Shown: one piece after another, positions 1 through 8,000 of the stretch
Position numbering within the stretch: position 1 is the first letter of the stretch
Layout of the letters: each line of letters begins with the position of its first letter
NCBI GenBank assembly: GCA_964500775.1
Contig: CAZCQG010000065.1
Location: 1-8,100, forward strand
Length of the DNA stretch: 8,100 bases
Direction: 5' to 3'
Source: CAZCQG01 sp964500775
Lineage (GTDB): Bacteria > Campylobacterota > Campylobacteria > Campylobacterales > CAZCQG01
Made by a program: the position numbers and the translations under genes
The notes under the pieces: model-generated
Databases searched by the model: none
The model's input: the letters and a program-made list of their open reading frames with translations, nothing else
Told to the model about the DNA's origin: nothing

Positions 1-2034
1 TACGGCTGAAAAATGGACCTCGCTAGTTTGTATATTCCACTCCCAGTACCCGTCCCCGTTGGCCTCGACCGAAAATATCCACTTTTTTCTATTCTCTTCC
101 ATCTCGTTTTTGAGCAGCTCTTCTTGGGTGACATCGATCCCTATCGTGGCGAGATAGTCCATAGAGCCGTCACTCTTTTGTACGAGCATATTTGACCATT
201 TGAAAATCCTCTCTTCCCCGTTTTTAGCTATCCAACTATTCTGAAAGGATTTGAAAATACGTCCGTTTCTTGCGTTTTCTATGATTCCTAATACCTTTTC
301 TTGCATCGCTACGGGGAGGAATCTTTTCCAAAAGTACGGTTTTTTGGCTATCTCTTCCTCCGTATAGCCCAAAAATTCTCTTGCATAACGATTTACTTTA
401 AACATCCTCCCTTCGTCGTCTATGACGGCGATGACGGCGTTGGCATTGTCGATGATGGTGGAGGTAAAATTCTTTTGGGCTCGCAAATTCTCTTCAAGTA
501 TTTTTTGTTTCGTTACGTCTTTGAGCACGGAGAATAAAAACACCCCTTGGCTAGTGGTGATCGGCGCAGAATCGACATCCATAAATGCGGTTTTACCGTT
601 TTTCAATTTATGCTCAAAATGGAAACGATTCACCTCTTTGTTGAATGCCGATTCTTTAAGCTTTGTGATTTCTTCTTTCGAGAGGGTGTTGATGTCGTAG
701 ATGCTAAGCGCTAAAAACTCCTCTCTGGTGTATCCGTAAAACTCTTCCGCACTTTTATTTACATCGATGATTTGAGCGCTTCTTGGATCTATGAGGAGCA
801 TAATGGAGCTATGGTCGTAAAACATATTTTTAAACTGTTCATTGGCAAGCGTGAGTTGTTCTTGATAGGATTTGAGTGCGGTAATGTCTCTAGAGGATGC
901 GTAGAGGTATTTTTTTCCTTCTAGGTATATAGGTTGGGAGTTTATCTGCACGTCAATGATCGTGCCGTCTTTTCTTTTGTGCTTGGCTTCAAAGGTATGG
1001 GGTTTTGTAAATAGCGTCCCTACGAGGGAATCTAGCTCCGCTTTTGTCGAGACATCCCAGTCGAAAACCTTGATATTTATTAGCTCTTGAGGGGTGTACC
1101 CTAGCATGGCGGCAAATGAATCGCTAAACTCTACGAGCCTGCCGTCTTCGTCTATTATATGTATCCCGTCGGTGGCTGTTTCTAGTAGCTTGTGGTAGCG
1201 TTCCCGCTCTTTTTTGAGCAGGCTATTTGCGTCGTGCAGCTCTTCGATATTTTCGTCGAGCAACTCTTTTGAAGTGTGAATATCATACGCTATCCCCTTT
1301 ACGGTCTCTTTTATTTCGTTAAACTCCCGAATAAAGCTTTTTCCGTTTGCCGTGCTTTTGAGATCAAAATTTTTAATGCTTTTTATCGCGGAGAGCATCC
1401 CTTCTATCTCTTTTTTTATGTAGCGCACCATCATAAAGCCTACTAATAGCGACAGTCCCAGTAGAGCGATATATGCTATAAGAGAGTATTTTTTGTTTTC
1501 TAAAAAGAGAAATTCCGAGGCGTTTTGGTACTCTTGCGCTTTGGCGTTTGAGTAATCGATTATTTTTGTAGTCGCTTCCCTTAGTTTATAATAGAGCGAT
1601 TCGGCATTTTTTTCTTCTAATAATAACCTTGTCGCTTGCGCCCCTTGCGCGGCATACGTCTCAAACCCTTCGTGCGTTGTTTGTAGAAACGCATCTATAG
1701 AGCTTTTTAAAATCTCAATCTCTTTTTTAGATCCTAAATAGCGTGCCGCTACCGTTTGGTATTGCTCGTCTAGCCGATTTTCAAGATTCTGTATTTGTGC
1801 GGTTGCGTTTATTTCCAGCTTTTCTTGATATGCGGCTTTGAGGAGCATCTCCCACAGCGCCCGAGAATCGCCTCGAATATCCCGTACGTTGTTTATGACT
1901 ACAAAAGGATAATAGTGGAGTTTTTGGGTAAGTTTCGCCGCTTGTTCGTTTTGCCAAACAAAAAGGGCTATAACAGAGGAGGTCAAAAGAAAAAGTAGCG
2001 TTAAAAAAAGCGAGACGAACCGACTAAATGACAT
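1..2034 (-). CDS. Membrane-bound multi-PAS sensor protein, C-terminus outside the window
   Basis: The frame is open from an ATG at 2034 to the window edge, giving 678 residues without a stop. The start follows GAGGA with about seven bases of spacing. Residues 5-27 form a membrane helix. Residues 28-180 are a helical, Gln/Glu/Ala-rich segment, probably a periplasmic four-helix-bundle sensor, and residues 182-203 are a second membrane helix. A HAMP-like or coiled-coil linker follows (about 204-274). Then come PAS domains at about 275-388 (start RYHKLLETATDGIHIIDEDG, end SSRDITALK), 398-512 (end VLKDVTKQK) and 519-636 (end LATIGIDVTQ), and a fourth begins near 650 (GDGYWEWNIQTSEVHFS). The G-Y-T motif followed by an acidic residue after the PAS core occurs in all three complete domains. 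The family usually ends in a histidine kinase, GGDEF/EAL or chemotaxis output domain; none is visible, so the enzymatic role is unknown. It probably senses an extracellular or redox/energy signal at the inner membrane. It is transcribed divergently from the transporter gene. Confidence 0.93.
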   Translation of the reverse strand, partial: MSFSRFVSLFLTLLFLLTSSVIALFVWQNEQAAKLTQKLHYYPFVVINNVRDIRGDSRALWEMLLKAAYQEKLEINATAQIQNLENRLDEQYQTVAARYLGSKKEIEILKSSIDAFLQTTHEGFETYAAQGAQATRLLLEEKNAESLYYKLREATTKIIDYSNAKAQEYQNASEFLFLENKKYSLIAYIALLGLSLLVGFMMVRYIKKEIEGMLSAIKSIKNFDLKSTANGKSFIREFNEIKETVKGIAYDIHTSKELLDENIEELHDANSLLKKERERYHKLLETATDGIHIIDEDGRLVEFSDSFAAMLGYTPQELINIKVFDWDVSTKAELDSLVGTLFTKPHTFEAKHKRKDGTIIDVQINSQPIYLEGKKYLYASSRDITALKSYQEQLTLANEQFKNMFYDHSSIMLLIDPRSAQIIDVNKSAEEFYGYTREEFLALSIYDINTLSKEEITKLKESAFNKEVNRFHFEHKLKNGKTAFMDVDSAPITTSQGVFLFSVLKDVTKQKILEENLRAQKNFTSTIIDNANAVIAVIDDEGRMFKVNRYAREFLGYTEEEIAKKPYFWKRFLPVAMQEKVLGIIENARNGRIFKSFQNSWIAKNGEERIFKWSNMLVQKSDGSMDYLATIGIDVTQEELLKNEMEENRKKWIFSVEANGDGYWEWNIQTSEVHFSAV

Positions 2035-2056
2035 CCTATCTTCCTCTAAAAAGCGC

Positions 2057-2066
2057 AAGTATACTT
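2057..2066. repeat. Perfect 10-bp palindrome in the sensor gene leader
   Basis: AAGTATACTT is its own reverse complement and lies between the putative -10 box and the start of the sensor gene. It could be a small operator half, or chance in AT-rich DNA. It has no spacer, so it would not form a useful hairpin. Confidence 0.3.
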
Positions 2067-2104
2067 AAAGATTGTGGCGAAAAGATGTTTAAATATTCCT
2101 TTAC

Positions 2105-2110
2105 ATTATA
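2105..2110 (-). promoter_or_regulatory. Putative -10 box for the multi-PAS sensor gene
   Basis: The minus strand reads TATAAT exactly here, about 70 bases upstream of the ATG at 2034. I see no good -35 hexamer at 16-18 bases, which is common for sigma-70 promoters in Campylobacterota. The predicted leader is about 60 bases and contains the AAGTATACTT palindrome. Confidence 0.5.
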
Positions 2111-2149
2111 GTTCGCAGTAAAGAAAATACTATAGTGTGAAATAGGTAC

Positions 2150-2164
2150 GTGAATCGTATTCAC
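2150..2164. promoter_or_regulatory. Operator-like inverted repeat upstream of the MFS gene
   Basis: GTGAAT-CGT-ATTCAC is a perfect 6-bp inverted repeat with a 3-base centre. It sits just upstream of the plus-strand -10 candidate at 2178, roughly where the -35 would be, and lies between the two divergent genes. Size and placement fit a dimeric repressor or activator site. No regulator gene is present in the window, so the binding protein is unknown. Confidence 0.45.
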
Positions 2165-2177
2165 AGAATATATTGTG

Positions 2178-2183
2178 TAGAAT
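2178..2183 (+). promoter_or_regulatory. Putative -10 box for the MFS transporter gene
   Basis: TAGAAT, preceded by TGTG, lies 25 bases upstream of the TTG start. It differs from TATAAT at one base. A competing candidate, TATAGT, lies at 2131-2136. No convincing -35 box is visible; the operator-like palindrome occupies that position. Confidence 0.4.
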
Positions 2184-2198
2184 CTCTCTTTGAAAAAC

Positions 2199-2203
2199 GG
2201 AGA
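2199..2203 (+). promoter_or_regulatory. Ribosome binding site fixing a TTG start
   Basis: GGAGA with the G of GGAG six bases before TTG at 2209 supports the TTG start. The first in-frame ATG codons are about 19 residues downstream, inside the first predicted membrane helix, and would damage it. Confidence 0.7.
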
Positions 2204-2208
2204 ATATC

Positions 2209-3369
2209 TTGCAAACAATCACGCCATCGACTAAAATCACGCTACTGCTTATCTCAATCACCACGATGATGTCTAATGTGGCGATAGTAACGATGTTGCC
2301 GCACTTAAAAGAGCACTTTATCGATACCGAAAATATCGAATTTTACTCGCGGCTAATGATCACCCTCCCTTCGCTTTCCATTGCGTTTCTCGCGCCGTTC
2401 TTGGGGCATTTGGTGCAAAAAATAGGGAGAAAGAGATCGAGCGCATTCGCGCTAGCGCTCTTTGGTATCGCAGGGAGTGCGGGGCTTTATCTAGGCACTA
2501 TCGATTCGCTATTGCTTTCTCGATTCTTCTTAGGTATTGCTATTGCGATACTGATGATAGTAGTGACATCATTGGTGGGAGACTACTTTCAGGGGGAAGA
2601 GCGACACAAGTTTATGGGATTGCAGAGTGCCTTCATAGGAATCGGCGGGGTGCTTTTTGTCGTAGGAGGCGGAGTTTTGTCCGACATCCATTGGCGCTAC
2701 CCTTTTGCCGTTTACTTGTCTGGCTTTTTGCTTATGCCTTTAGCGATTAAATTTCTATTCGAAAAAAGCGGACACACCGTAGAACACAGTGAAGAAGAGG
2801 TTGTGGGGACGAATCTTTTAGGTATCTATTTTTTGGCGTTTTTGCTGATGGTGATATTTTATATTTTGCCTACGCAAATGCCGTTTTTGATGATTGAGCA
2901 CTTCGGGGCGAGCGGGACGCTCACGGGGGCTATCATCGCTATGGCGTTTGTAGGCAATGCGTTTGGCGCGATGAGTTTTTCGAGGCTTAAAAAAAGATTC
3001 GATTATTGGAATATCTATCTTCTCGGGATGGGGATATTTGCTTTGGGATTTATTTGTATCGGACTTATCGACAATGTGTATCTATTTTTCTTTACTTCCC
3101 CTTTGATGGGATTCGGGGGCGGGATTTTGATGACGAACGTATCGGCTTGGGTGTTGTATAGAGCACACCACAGTAAACGAATCAAATCATCGGGCTATCT
3201 TACGAGCGCGCTTTTCTTGGGGCAGTTTTTTTCACCCGTCGCATCACATCCTATAGTCGATATTTTTGGAGTACAGCATTTTTTTATCGTAGTCGGCGTA
3301 TTGATCGCGCTCGGTGTAGCGTCGGTAAAAGTTTATGGGAGGATTTTAGAGAGGAAAAACCCCGCGTAA
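2209..3369 (+). CDS. Major facilitator superfamily transporter (DHA1-like efflux type)
   Basis: This 386-residue protein has about twelve hydrophobic helices in two halves, separated by a charged cytoplasmic loop at residues 174-191, the usual size and layout for an inner-membrane MFS drug/proton antiporter or metabolite exporter. Motif A is at residues 66-76 (GHLVQKIGRKR) after helix 2; the normally conserved Asp is Gln70. A motif-B-like arginine is in SRFFLGI (Arg105), and Gly-rich helix-5 sequence follows (IGIGGVLFVVGGG), then WRYPF typical of the helix 5-6 loop. A weak motif-A echo, FSRLKKRF, lies in the second half. The substrate cannot be read from the sequence. It begins at TTG, supported by the GGAGA site. 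It is a single-gene unit, divergent from the PAS sensor and convergent with HU, and its stop codon lies within the loop of the terminator hairpin. Confidence 0.9.
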   Translation: MQTITPSTKITLLLISITTMMSNVAIVTMLPHLKEHFIDTENIEFYSRLMITLPSLSIAFLAPFLGHLVQKIGRKRSSAFALALFGIAGSAGLYLGTIDSLLLSRFFLGIAIAILMIVVTSLVGDYFQGEERHKFMGLQSAFIGIGGVLFVVGGGVLSDIHWRYPFAVYLSGFLLMPLAIKFLFEKSGHTVEHSEEEVVGTNLLGIYFLAFLLMVIFYILPTQMPFLMIEHFGASGTLTGAIIAMAFVGNAFGAMSFSRLKKRFDYWNIYLLGMGIFALGFICIGLIDNVYLFFFTSPLMGFGGGILMTNVSAWVLYRAHHSKRIKSSGYLTSALFLGQFFSPVASHPIVDIFGVQHFFIVVGVLIALGVASVKVYGRILERKNPA

Positions 3370-3380
3370 GCAGGGTTTTT
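3355..3380. terminator. Bidirectional rho-independent terminator between the MFS and HU genes
   Basis: AAAAACCCCGC pairs with GCAGGGTTTTT around a GTAA loop: an 11-bp stem with one C/A mismatch, ending in a T run on the plus strand and in another T run on the minus strand. It overlaps the last codons and the TAA stop (3367-3369) of the MFS gene and starts five bases past the HU stop codon, so it can end both convergent transcripts. Confidence 0.8.
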
Positions 3381-3384
3381 AGAC

Positions 3385-3660
3385 TTATTTCGCAACAGCG
3401 TCTTTGAATTTTTTCCCCGCAGAAAACTTAGGAACAAACTTATCTTTAGTTTTGTATTTTTTGGTCGTACCCGGAACTACACCTTCTTTCCCTTTTTGCG
3501 TAGCTCTTTTGAATGAACCAAATCCTACTAGATCTACCGAATCGCCTTTTGCAACAGCACCTTCAATAGTCTCTACCAACGCGTTTAATACGCTTTCGGC
3601 ATCTTTTTTCGACAACTCGGCTTTTGCCGCCAACTCTGCAACTAACTCACTTTTGTTCAT
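3385..3660 (-). CDS. hup: HU-family DNA-binding protein
   Basis: This is a 91-residue histone-like nucleoid protein of the usual HU/IHF length. The N-terminal helices (MNKSELVAELAAKAELSKKD) form the dimer core. GFGSFKRATQKGKEG corresponds to the conserved beta-turn signature, and KFSAGKKFKDAVAK is the typical C-terminal end. The DNA-inserting arm has the VPGTTKKYKT form rather than the enterobacterial RNPQTG; as I recall, epsilonproteobacterial HU proteins share this form. It binds and bends DNA as a homodimer. ATG at 3660 is chosen because a strong GAGGGGG site lies four bases upstream. A longer in-frame reading to 3717 would add 19 residues unlike any HU N-terminus. It is a single gene, convergent with the MFS gene and sharing its terminator. 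Confidence 0.96.
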   Translation of the reverse strand: MNKSELVAELAAKAELSKKDAESVLNALVETIEGAVAKGDSVDLVGFGSFKRATQKGKEGVVPGTTKKYKTKDKFVPKFSAGKKFKDAVAK

Positions 3661-3664
3661 AGAA

Positions 3665-3671
3665 CCCCCTC
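3665..3671 (-). promoter_or_regulatory. Strong ribosome binding site of the HU gene
   Basis: On the minus strand GAGGGGG is followed by TTCT and the ATG at 3660. This decides the start against the upstream in-frame ATG at 3717. Confidence 0.75.
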
Positions 3672-3690
3672 GGTTTTGATAAGTATTAAG

Positions 3691-3696
3691 ACTATA
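3691..3696 (-). promoter_or_regulatory. Putative proximal -10 box of the HU gene
   Basis: The minus strand reads TATAGT, about 31 bases upstream of the HU ATG. It has no clear -35 partner. It competes with a distal candidate at 3784-3789. Confidence 0.35.
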
Positions 3697-3741
3697 AATA
3701 CTGCTCGGCAAAGCCAAACAATAAGCGAAGTAACGACCCTC

Positions 3742-3770
3742 CGCCTAAGTCGCCTAGAAGACAAGGTCTT
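3742..3770. repeat. Short direct and inverted repeats in the HU upstream region
   Basis: CGCCTAAG (3742-3749) and CGCCTAGA (3751-3758) form an imperfect direct repeat. They are followed by the perfect inverted repeat AAGAC-AAG-GTCTT at 3758-3770. GGC-AAA-GCC at 3707-3715 is another small hairpin. These elements lie in what would be the leader RNA from the distal promoter. No known RNA family is recognisable. Confidence 0.35.
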
Positions 3771-3783
3771 ATGGCATAGAGGT

Positions 3784-3789
3784 ATTTTA
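3784..3789 (-). promoter_or_regulatory. Putative distal -10 box of the HU gene
   Basis: The minus strand reads TAAAAT in an AT-rich context (TATAGTGTAAAAT). If used, transcription would begin near 3777 and produce a leader of about 120 bases, which is richer in G and C than the flanking spacer. Only the hexamer is seen; no -35 is evident. Confidence 0.35.
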
Positions 3790-3847
3790 CACTATATGAT
3801 TTTGTTTTATCTTAATTTTTTGCGATTTTTGGAGAAATTTTAGACAC

Positions 3848-3869
3848 TTTAGGGGAGAAATCCCCCAAA
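3848..3869 (-). terminator. Terminator-like hairpin after the cytochrome c peroxidase gene
   Basis: GGGGA (3852-3856) pairs with TCCCC (3861-3865) around a GAAA loop, with outer TTT/AAA pairs after one mismatch. It begins seven bases past the peroxidase stop codon. The U run on the minus strand after the stem is poor, so termination efficiency is uncertain. Confidence 0.5.
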
Positions 3870-3875
3870 ATGCGC

Positions 3876-4913
3876 TTAATCCATTGAAGGCTTAGGTGTT
3901 TTTGCCGTGCTAACGGGTAGAACGGGATAGATTATTTGCGGTTTATCGCCTGTGAGCGACTTCAAGAAAGTTACGATTTTGTCAGCTTCTTTATCACTTA
4001 TTTTGATACCGAGCTGCGTACTTCCCATCTCTTTTACCGCTTCTTCAAGCGTCCAAATCGCACCGTTGTGGAAATATGGAGCAGTCTCTTCTACGTTTCT
4101 TAGGGTAGGAGTTTTTACCATACCGTTTTTATCCCCCGTGAAGTCCCCCATATCCGCGAACTTATATTTCGCCGCAGTTGCAAACGTCTGCATTGAGCCG
4201 CCTATAGCTACGTCATTGTGGCAAGCCGTGCATCCTTTGTCTATAAAGAGACCGAGCCCCTCTTTTTCGGCTTTTGTGAGGGCGTTTGTATCGCCGTTGA
4301 GGAAATCATCGAATCTAGACGGGGTAATGAGTGTCCTTTCAAAAGCGGCGATGGTGTTTGTAATCATCTCAAAAGGGACTTTTTTTACATCGCTTCCATA
4401 TACTTTTTGAAACTCCGCTACATATTCCGGGATAGAGTTTACTCTCGCTTCTACGAGCTCTTTTGGAGCCGCCATTTCAGGACCCGCTTGTACCGGACCT
4501 TGCGCTTGCGCTTCTAGGTGTGGATCTCGACCGTCCCAAAATTGTACTTTATTGAGTACGGAGTTGTACACCGTCGGCGAGTTGAGATGGTGCGGGTTTG
4601 CCGTCCATTTATGCCCGATCGCCGCTGCTACGCCGTCCACACCACCTGTAGCTAGGTTGTGACAGGTATTACAGCTAATAAGACCGCTTTTTGAAAGTCT
4701 CGGCTCAAAATAGAGCTTTTTCCCGAGTTCGACTTTATCAGCCGTAATAGGATTCTTCGGGTCATCCACCATTTGTAGGACTTCTAACGTTGATTGAGGA
4801 ATCGCGACTAGCCCCGCGTCTTTTGCTTTTTTGACGAGATCGGCATCACTCGCCGCATTCAATAGCACCGCACTTGCTACGACAGAAAATAACAAACCAC
4901 CCAATAATTTCAT
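3876..4913 (-). CDS. Periplasmic dihaem cytochrome c peroxidase (CcpA/MauG family)
   Basis: This 345-residue protein probably reduces hydrogen peroxide to water in the periplasm with electrons from small c-type cytochromes. Residues 1-20 are a signal peptide, with likely cleavage after LNA. There are two c-type haem sites: CNTCH at 81-85 (the peroxidatic haem by family order) and CTACH at 228-232 (the electron-transfer haem). Family landmarks include His101 in HKWTANPHH before NSPTVYNS, FWDGRD at 125-130, a Glu in GPEM near 146, TPTLRNV with APYFHNG at 268-284, and Met296 in EMGSTQLG, a candidate distal ligand of the second haem. Length is normal for the family. ATG at 4913 is preceded by AAGGAG with five bases of spacing. 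An AT-rich inverted repeat lies upstream. It has its own downstream hairpin and is probably monocistronic. It is not a methylamine dehydrogenase maturase, since no mau genes are nearby. Confidence 0.95.
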   Translation of the reverse strand: MKLLGGLLFSVVASAVLLNAASDADLVKKAKDAGLVAIPQSTLEVLQMVDDPKNPITADKVELGKKLYFEPRLSKSGLISCNTCHNLATGGVDGVAAAIGHKWTANPHHLNSPTVYNSVLNKVQFWDGRDPHLEAQAQGPVQAGPEMAAPKELVEARVNSIPEYVAEFQKVYGSDVKKVPFEMITNTIAAFERTLITPSRFDDFLNGDTNALTKAEKEGLGLFIDKGCTACHNDVAIGGSMQTFATAAKYKFADMGDFTGDKNGMVKTPTLRNVEETAPYFHNGAIWTLEEAVKEMGSTQLGIKISDKEADKIVTFLKSLTGDKPQIIYPVLPVSTAKTPKPSMD

Positions 4914-4983
4914 AGTCTCTCCTTGTGGAAAAAATTTATCAACAAGGATAGTTTATTGGTTTCTCTCTAAAGGTTTACTTAAA

Positions 4984-5017
4984 ATGATAAAAATTATTAT
5001 TCAAAATAAATTATCAT
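4984..5017. promoter_or_regulatory. AT-rich inverted repeat upstream of the peroxidase gene
   Basis: ATGATAA (4984-4990) and TTATCAT (5011-5017) are perfect inverted arms separated by 20 bases, with further partial pairing of ATTATT-like sequence inside. It lies 71 bases upstream of the peroxidase ATG. The TGATAA half-sites resemble Fur/PerR-type elements, a plausible regulator for a peroxidase, but the spacing does not fit a single 7-1-7 box. It could alternatively be a weak AT hairpin ending the upstream gene. The spacer 4914-5038 has no GC-rich terminator. Confidence 0.35.
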
Positions 5018-5038
5018 AACTAAAATTTACGTATTAAA

Positions 5039-8000
5039 TTACGGCATACCTTCGGCAACACAACCGTTTGTACAACTTGTCTGTTCACCCATAAAGATAC
5101 CGGCGGCATTGACGGTGTCGCTTAGCGTCGATGTACCGCTCATTTGGAACGTACCCCCCACGCTCTCTATCCCGGCTCCGTATAACTCTCCCTCCACTTG
5201 CCCATGGATAGTATTCATTTGTGCAAGAATCTCATTCGCACCATCGAGCATGCCGGTAAACGTATCGCTAATTGAATCTGATAGATTCGAGGCATTGACC
5301 CAATTTTGCGATATATCGCCAGTCACCGTAGGGGTGCTTGAAAAGGTGATCGTCATATTTACCGTCCCGTAGCTATTATAGACATTGCCGCTTGCGGTGC
5401 TAAAAACGTGTCCATAGGACGCCCCCGCATAGGTAGCTACTTGATCGCCCATAGTATCACCGATAAGCTCGGTGATCTTGTCTTCTGCGCTTAGCGCATC
5501 TCCTGCTACCCAGTAGGAGGGAGCGTTATAAAGCCCTACGGTATCATCCCCGCTCGTCCAATATCCCCATGTCATATAGTCTAGCCCGAACGTATGCTCT
5601 ATGCCGCCCGAGTCTTCATAAGTGACGGTATCTTTACCCGAAGAGACCATCATACCCGTGATACCGTTAGAAAGGGTGTTTTCTAGTATCGCAAATTTAT
5701 ATTCGTCGACATAAGCGGAAAAATCGCCGTTGTAAACCACGTCCATGTAGGTCTTAAAAAACGCTAAGCCTTGTCCGCCGAAATCCCCCGCGAGTGTTAG
5801 CGTAGCAGATGCAGTGCCATCGAGAATAGTGACTGTCCCATCCGCTCCCCCGCCGTCTATATCATACTCAAAAATAGTATCTCCATCCACTCCCCCGCCG
5901 GGTCTAGTGATAGTCCACGTCGTTTGGCTACTGCCGTCATATACCCCTACTGCTTTGAGAAATTCGGTAGGCGCGGTGATGCCCGCATCCGTTATCACTC
6001 CATTGTCGTTTGTGATAGACATTGTTCCTAGTATGATTCCTTTGTCCATAGCATACCCCACGGCGTAACCGCTCAACGTCACGGGATCTGCCGATGTGTC
6101 TCCAAAAGTCCCCGCTCCGCTTTCGGGAATAGCGTAGATGCTATCATCCCTAAAGCCATACACCGCACCATTCTCGCGCGTACCCGCAAAGCCGTTGATT
6201 TCGGTACCGTAGAGGTATGTGCTCATATCTTCATACCAAAAACCCTCGCTGTCTTGATTGAAGACATAGCCGCCCATCAGCGCATCACCGTTTTCGTCTA
6301 TTAGCCCACCTACTATGAGGCTAAAAAAATATCTACTGCTTAGCGCTTCATCACTCGTAGGGTCGGGTAGGTCGTATGCGAGATATTTTTCCGTACTTAG
6401 GTTGAGATAGAGTGTGGCGCTCCCCACCTTTCTAGTGAGTGCACCGCTTACGATGTCGTAGTCTACAAACGGCATCGTATATGCCGCTACACCGCTAGTG
6501 GGTACATCTCCATAGGGGGTCACATTTCCCACCGACTGTATAAGACCGAGCTGTATCAGACTGCCCCCTCCGTCAAAGCCGTACCCTACCGTCTCACGCA
6601 CGGCAAATTCACCATATTCATCGGTAGCGAAATAGGACTGGATAGCAAACGACTTGCCAAACAAAGACAACACGCCCGATTCCCAGTTTTCGGTATCGGC
6701 GTATGCACTAGCGCTAAAAGCTTTATCGGAAACATACGTGAGAGCGTCTGTAGCGTAGTAGCCAAACATCAGAGGATATATGGTGTCGGTATCTCCCGAC
6801 GTGCTTATGCCGAGTATATCCCCCACGTCCGTATCATACGTCTCGATTTCTGTACTACCGAAAATCATCGCGCTATCGGAAAAGCGCTCATCCAAAAACG
6901 AGTATGCTTGAGATTCGTATTCTTGTGCATACTTATAATCGCCGTTTCTAAGCGTAAGCGCCGTAGTCATAGTAGGCTCGCCGTAAAACCCGATGTCATT
7001 GGTGTGATCTATCAAGCCATAGACCTGATTATTCAAAGAGAGACTATCGCCACCCATTCCCCCGTTTGCTATCATCGTCGTCGTCACCCTATATCCCGCA
7101 AAAACATCCTGCAGAGGATCATAGTCGGTAGTCTCTTCGGCGCTCAAAAATAGCCCTTGGTACTGTGAGCCGTATATCTTTCCGACAAAGGGGAGCTCTG
7201 CCGGCGTGCCGTCGTAGTTTAGATATGAAGTGCCGGTGATTTCATTGGTGTTGATGATCTCACCGTAAAAAATCGCTACTGTCCCCCCGTAATTGTTCGC
7301 GTTGGTAAAAGCAAACACTTTCTTGGATTCATAATCCACAAATCCTGCCATACCGTACAATGGATCAAAATACATTTGTATGCCGGAGCCAGGGAGTGTA
7401 GTGGCATCCTTGCCGTAAGCGATGAGCTCTTCGTAGCCGTAAAGGTAGGTCGCCCCTACTGCATCGTTAAGCGCATCGGGCAAGTCAATATCGGCGACGC
7501 TTCTATATCTATACGCAAACTCTCCCTTGGTGTCTACATACCCCTCTTCATATTCTCCCGAATCATCATACCAGTATCCAAAATAGCCTAGATATTCACT
7601 CTCCAAATCAGAATCTAATAATGCCGTGGGTAAGCCGACGTTTATTACGAAATTTTGGCTATCTACATCATATTCGGTCCCGTCCCATATAAATCTAATA
7701 GGCGTGTCGGTAGCATATATCGTCTGCAGCGCTATTTGTGAAGCGGTATTTTCAGGCGTGGAGACACTCATACCGAGGTTTTTACCGAAAAAGTCTATGT
7801 AGTAACTATCGTTATTAAAACTAAACAACAGGTTTCCGCTATAGCCTTCACTTACCGTTGTCGGTATAGGTTCAGGATCGGGGTCTGGTAGCGGGGGCAA
7901 TTCAGGGAAAGGAATGGGATCTCCTGTGTCAGGCGGGGTAGGGTCTTCAGGGAGACCTCCTCCTACATCAGGATCACCTTCAGGATTCCCTTTGGGATCA

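Noticed and set aside
301..700. Overlapping plus-strand frames of 78 and 92 residues
   Set aside because: They are antisense shadows of the PAS domains encoded on the minus strand.
2036..2218. 60-residue minus-strand frame in the divergent spacer
   Set aside because: It covers promoter-like DNA, has no good ribosome site and overlaps the start of the MFS gene; no recognisable protein features.
3661..3717. N-terminal extension of HU from an upstream ATG
   Set aside because: The extra 19 residues do not resemble HU, and the strong GAGGGGG site lies inside the extension, placed for the ATG at 3660.
3700..3780. Possible tRNA or known small RNA in the HU upstream spacer
   Set aside because: No cloverleaf arms, T-loop consensus or CCA end, and no 4.5S, 6S or tmRNA signature could be found on either strand.
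3952..4410. 152-residue open frame on the plus strand
   Set aside because: It lies wholly antisense to the well-supported peroxidase gene, has no family features and is a mirror of its codon pattern.
7898..7900. TTG as the start of the large beta-rich protein
   Set aside because: The same frame continues without a stop to the right edge, with the proline-rich and charged linker clearly continuous across this codon; no ribosome binding site precedes it.
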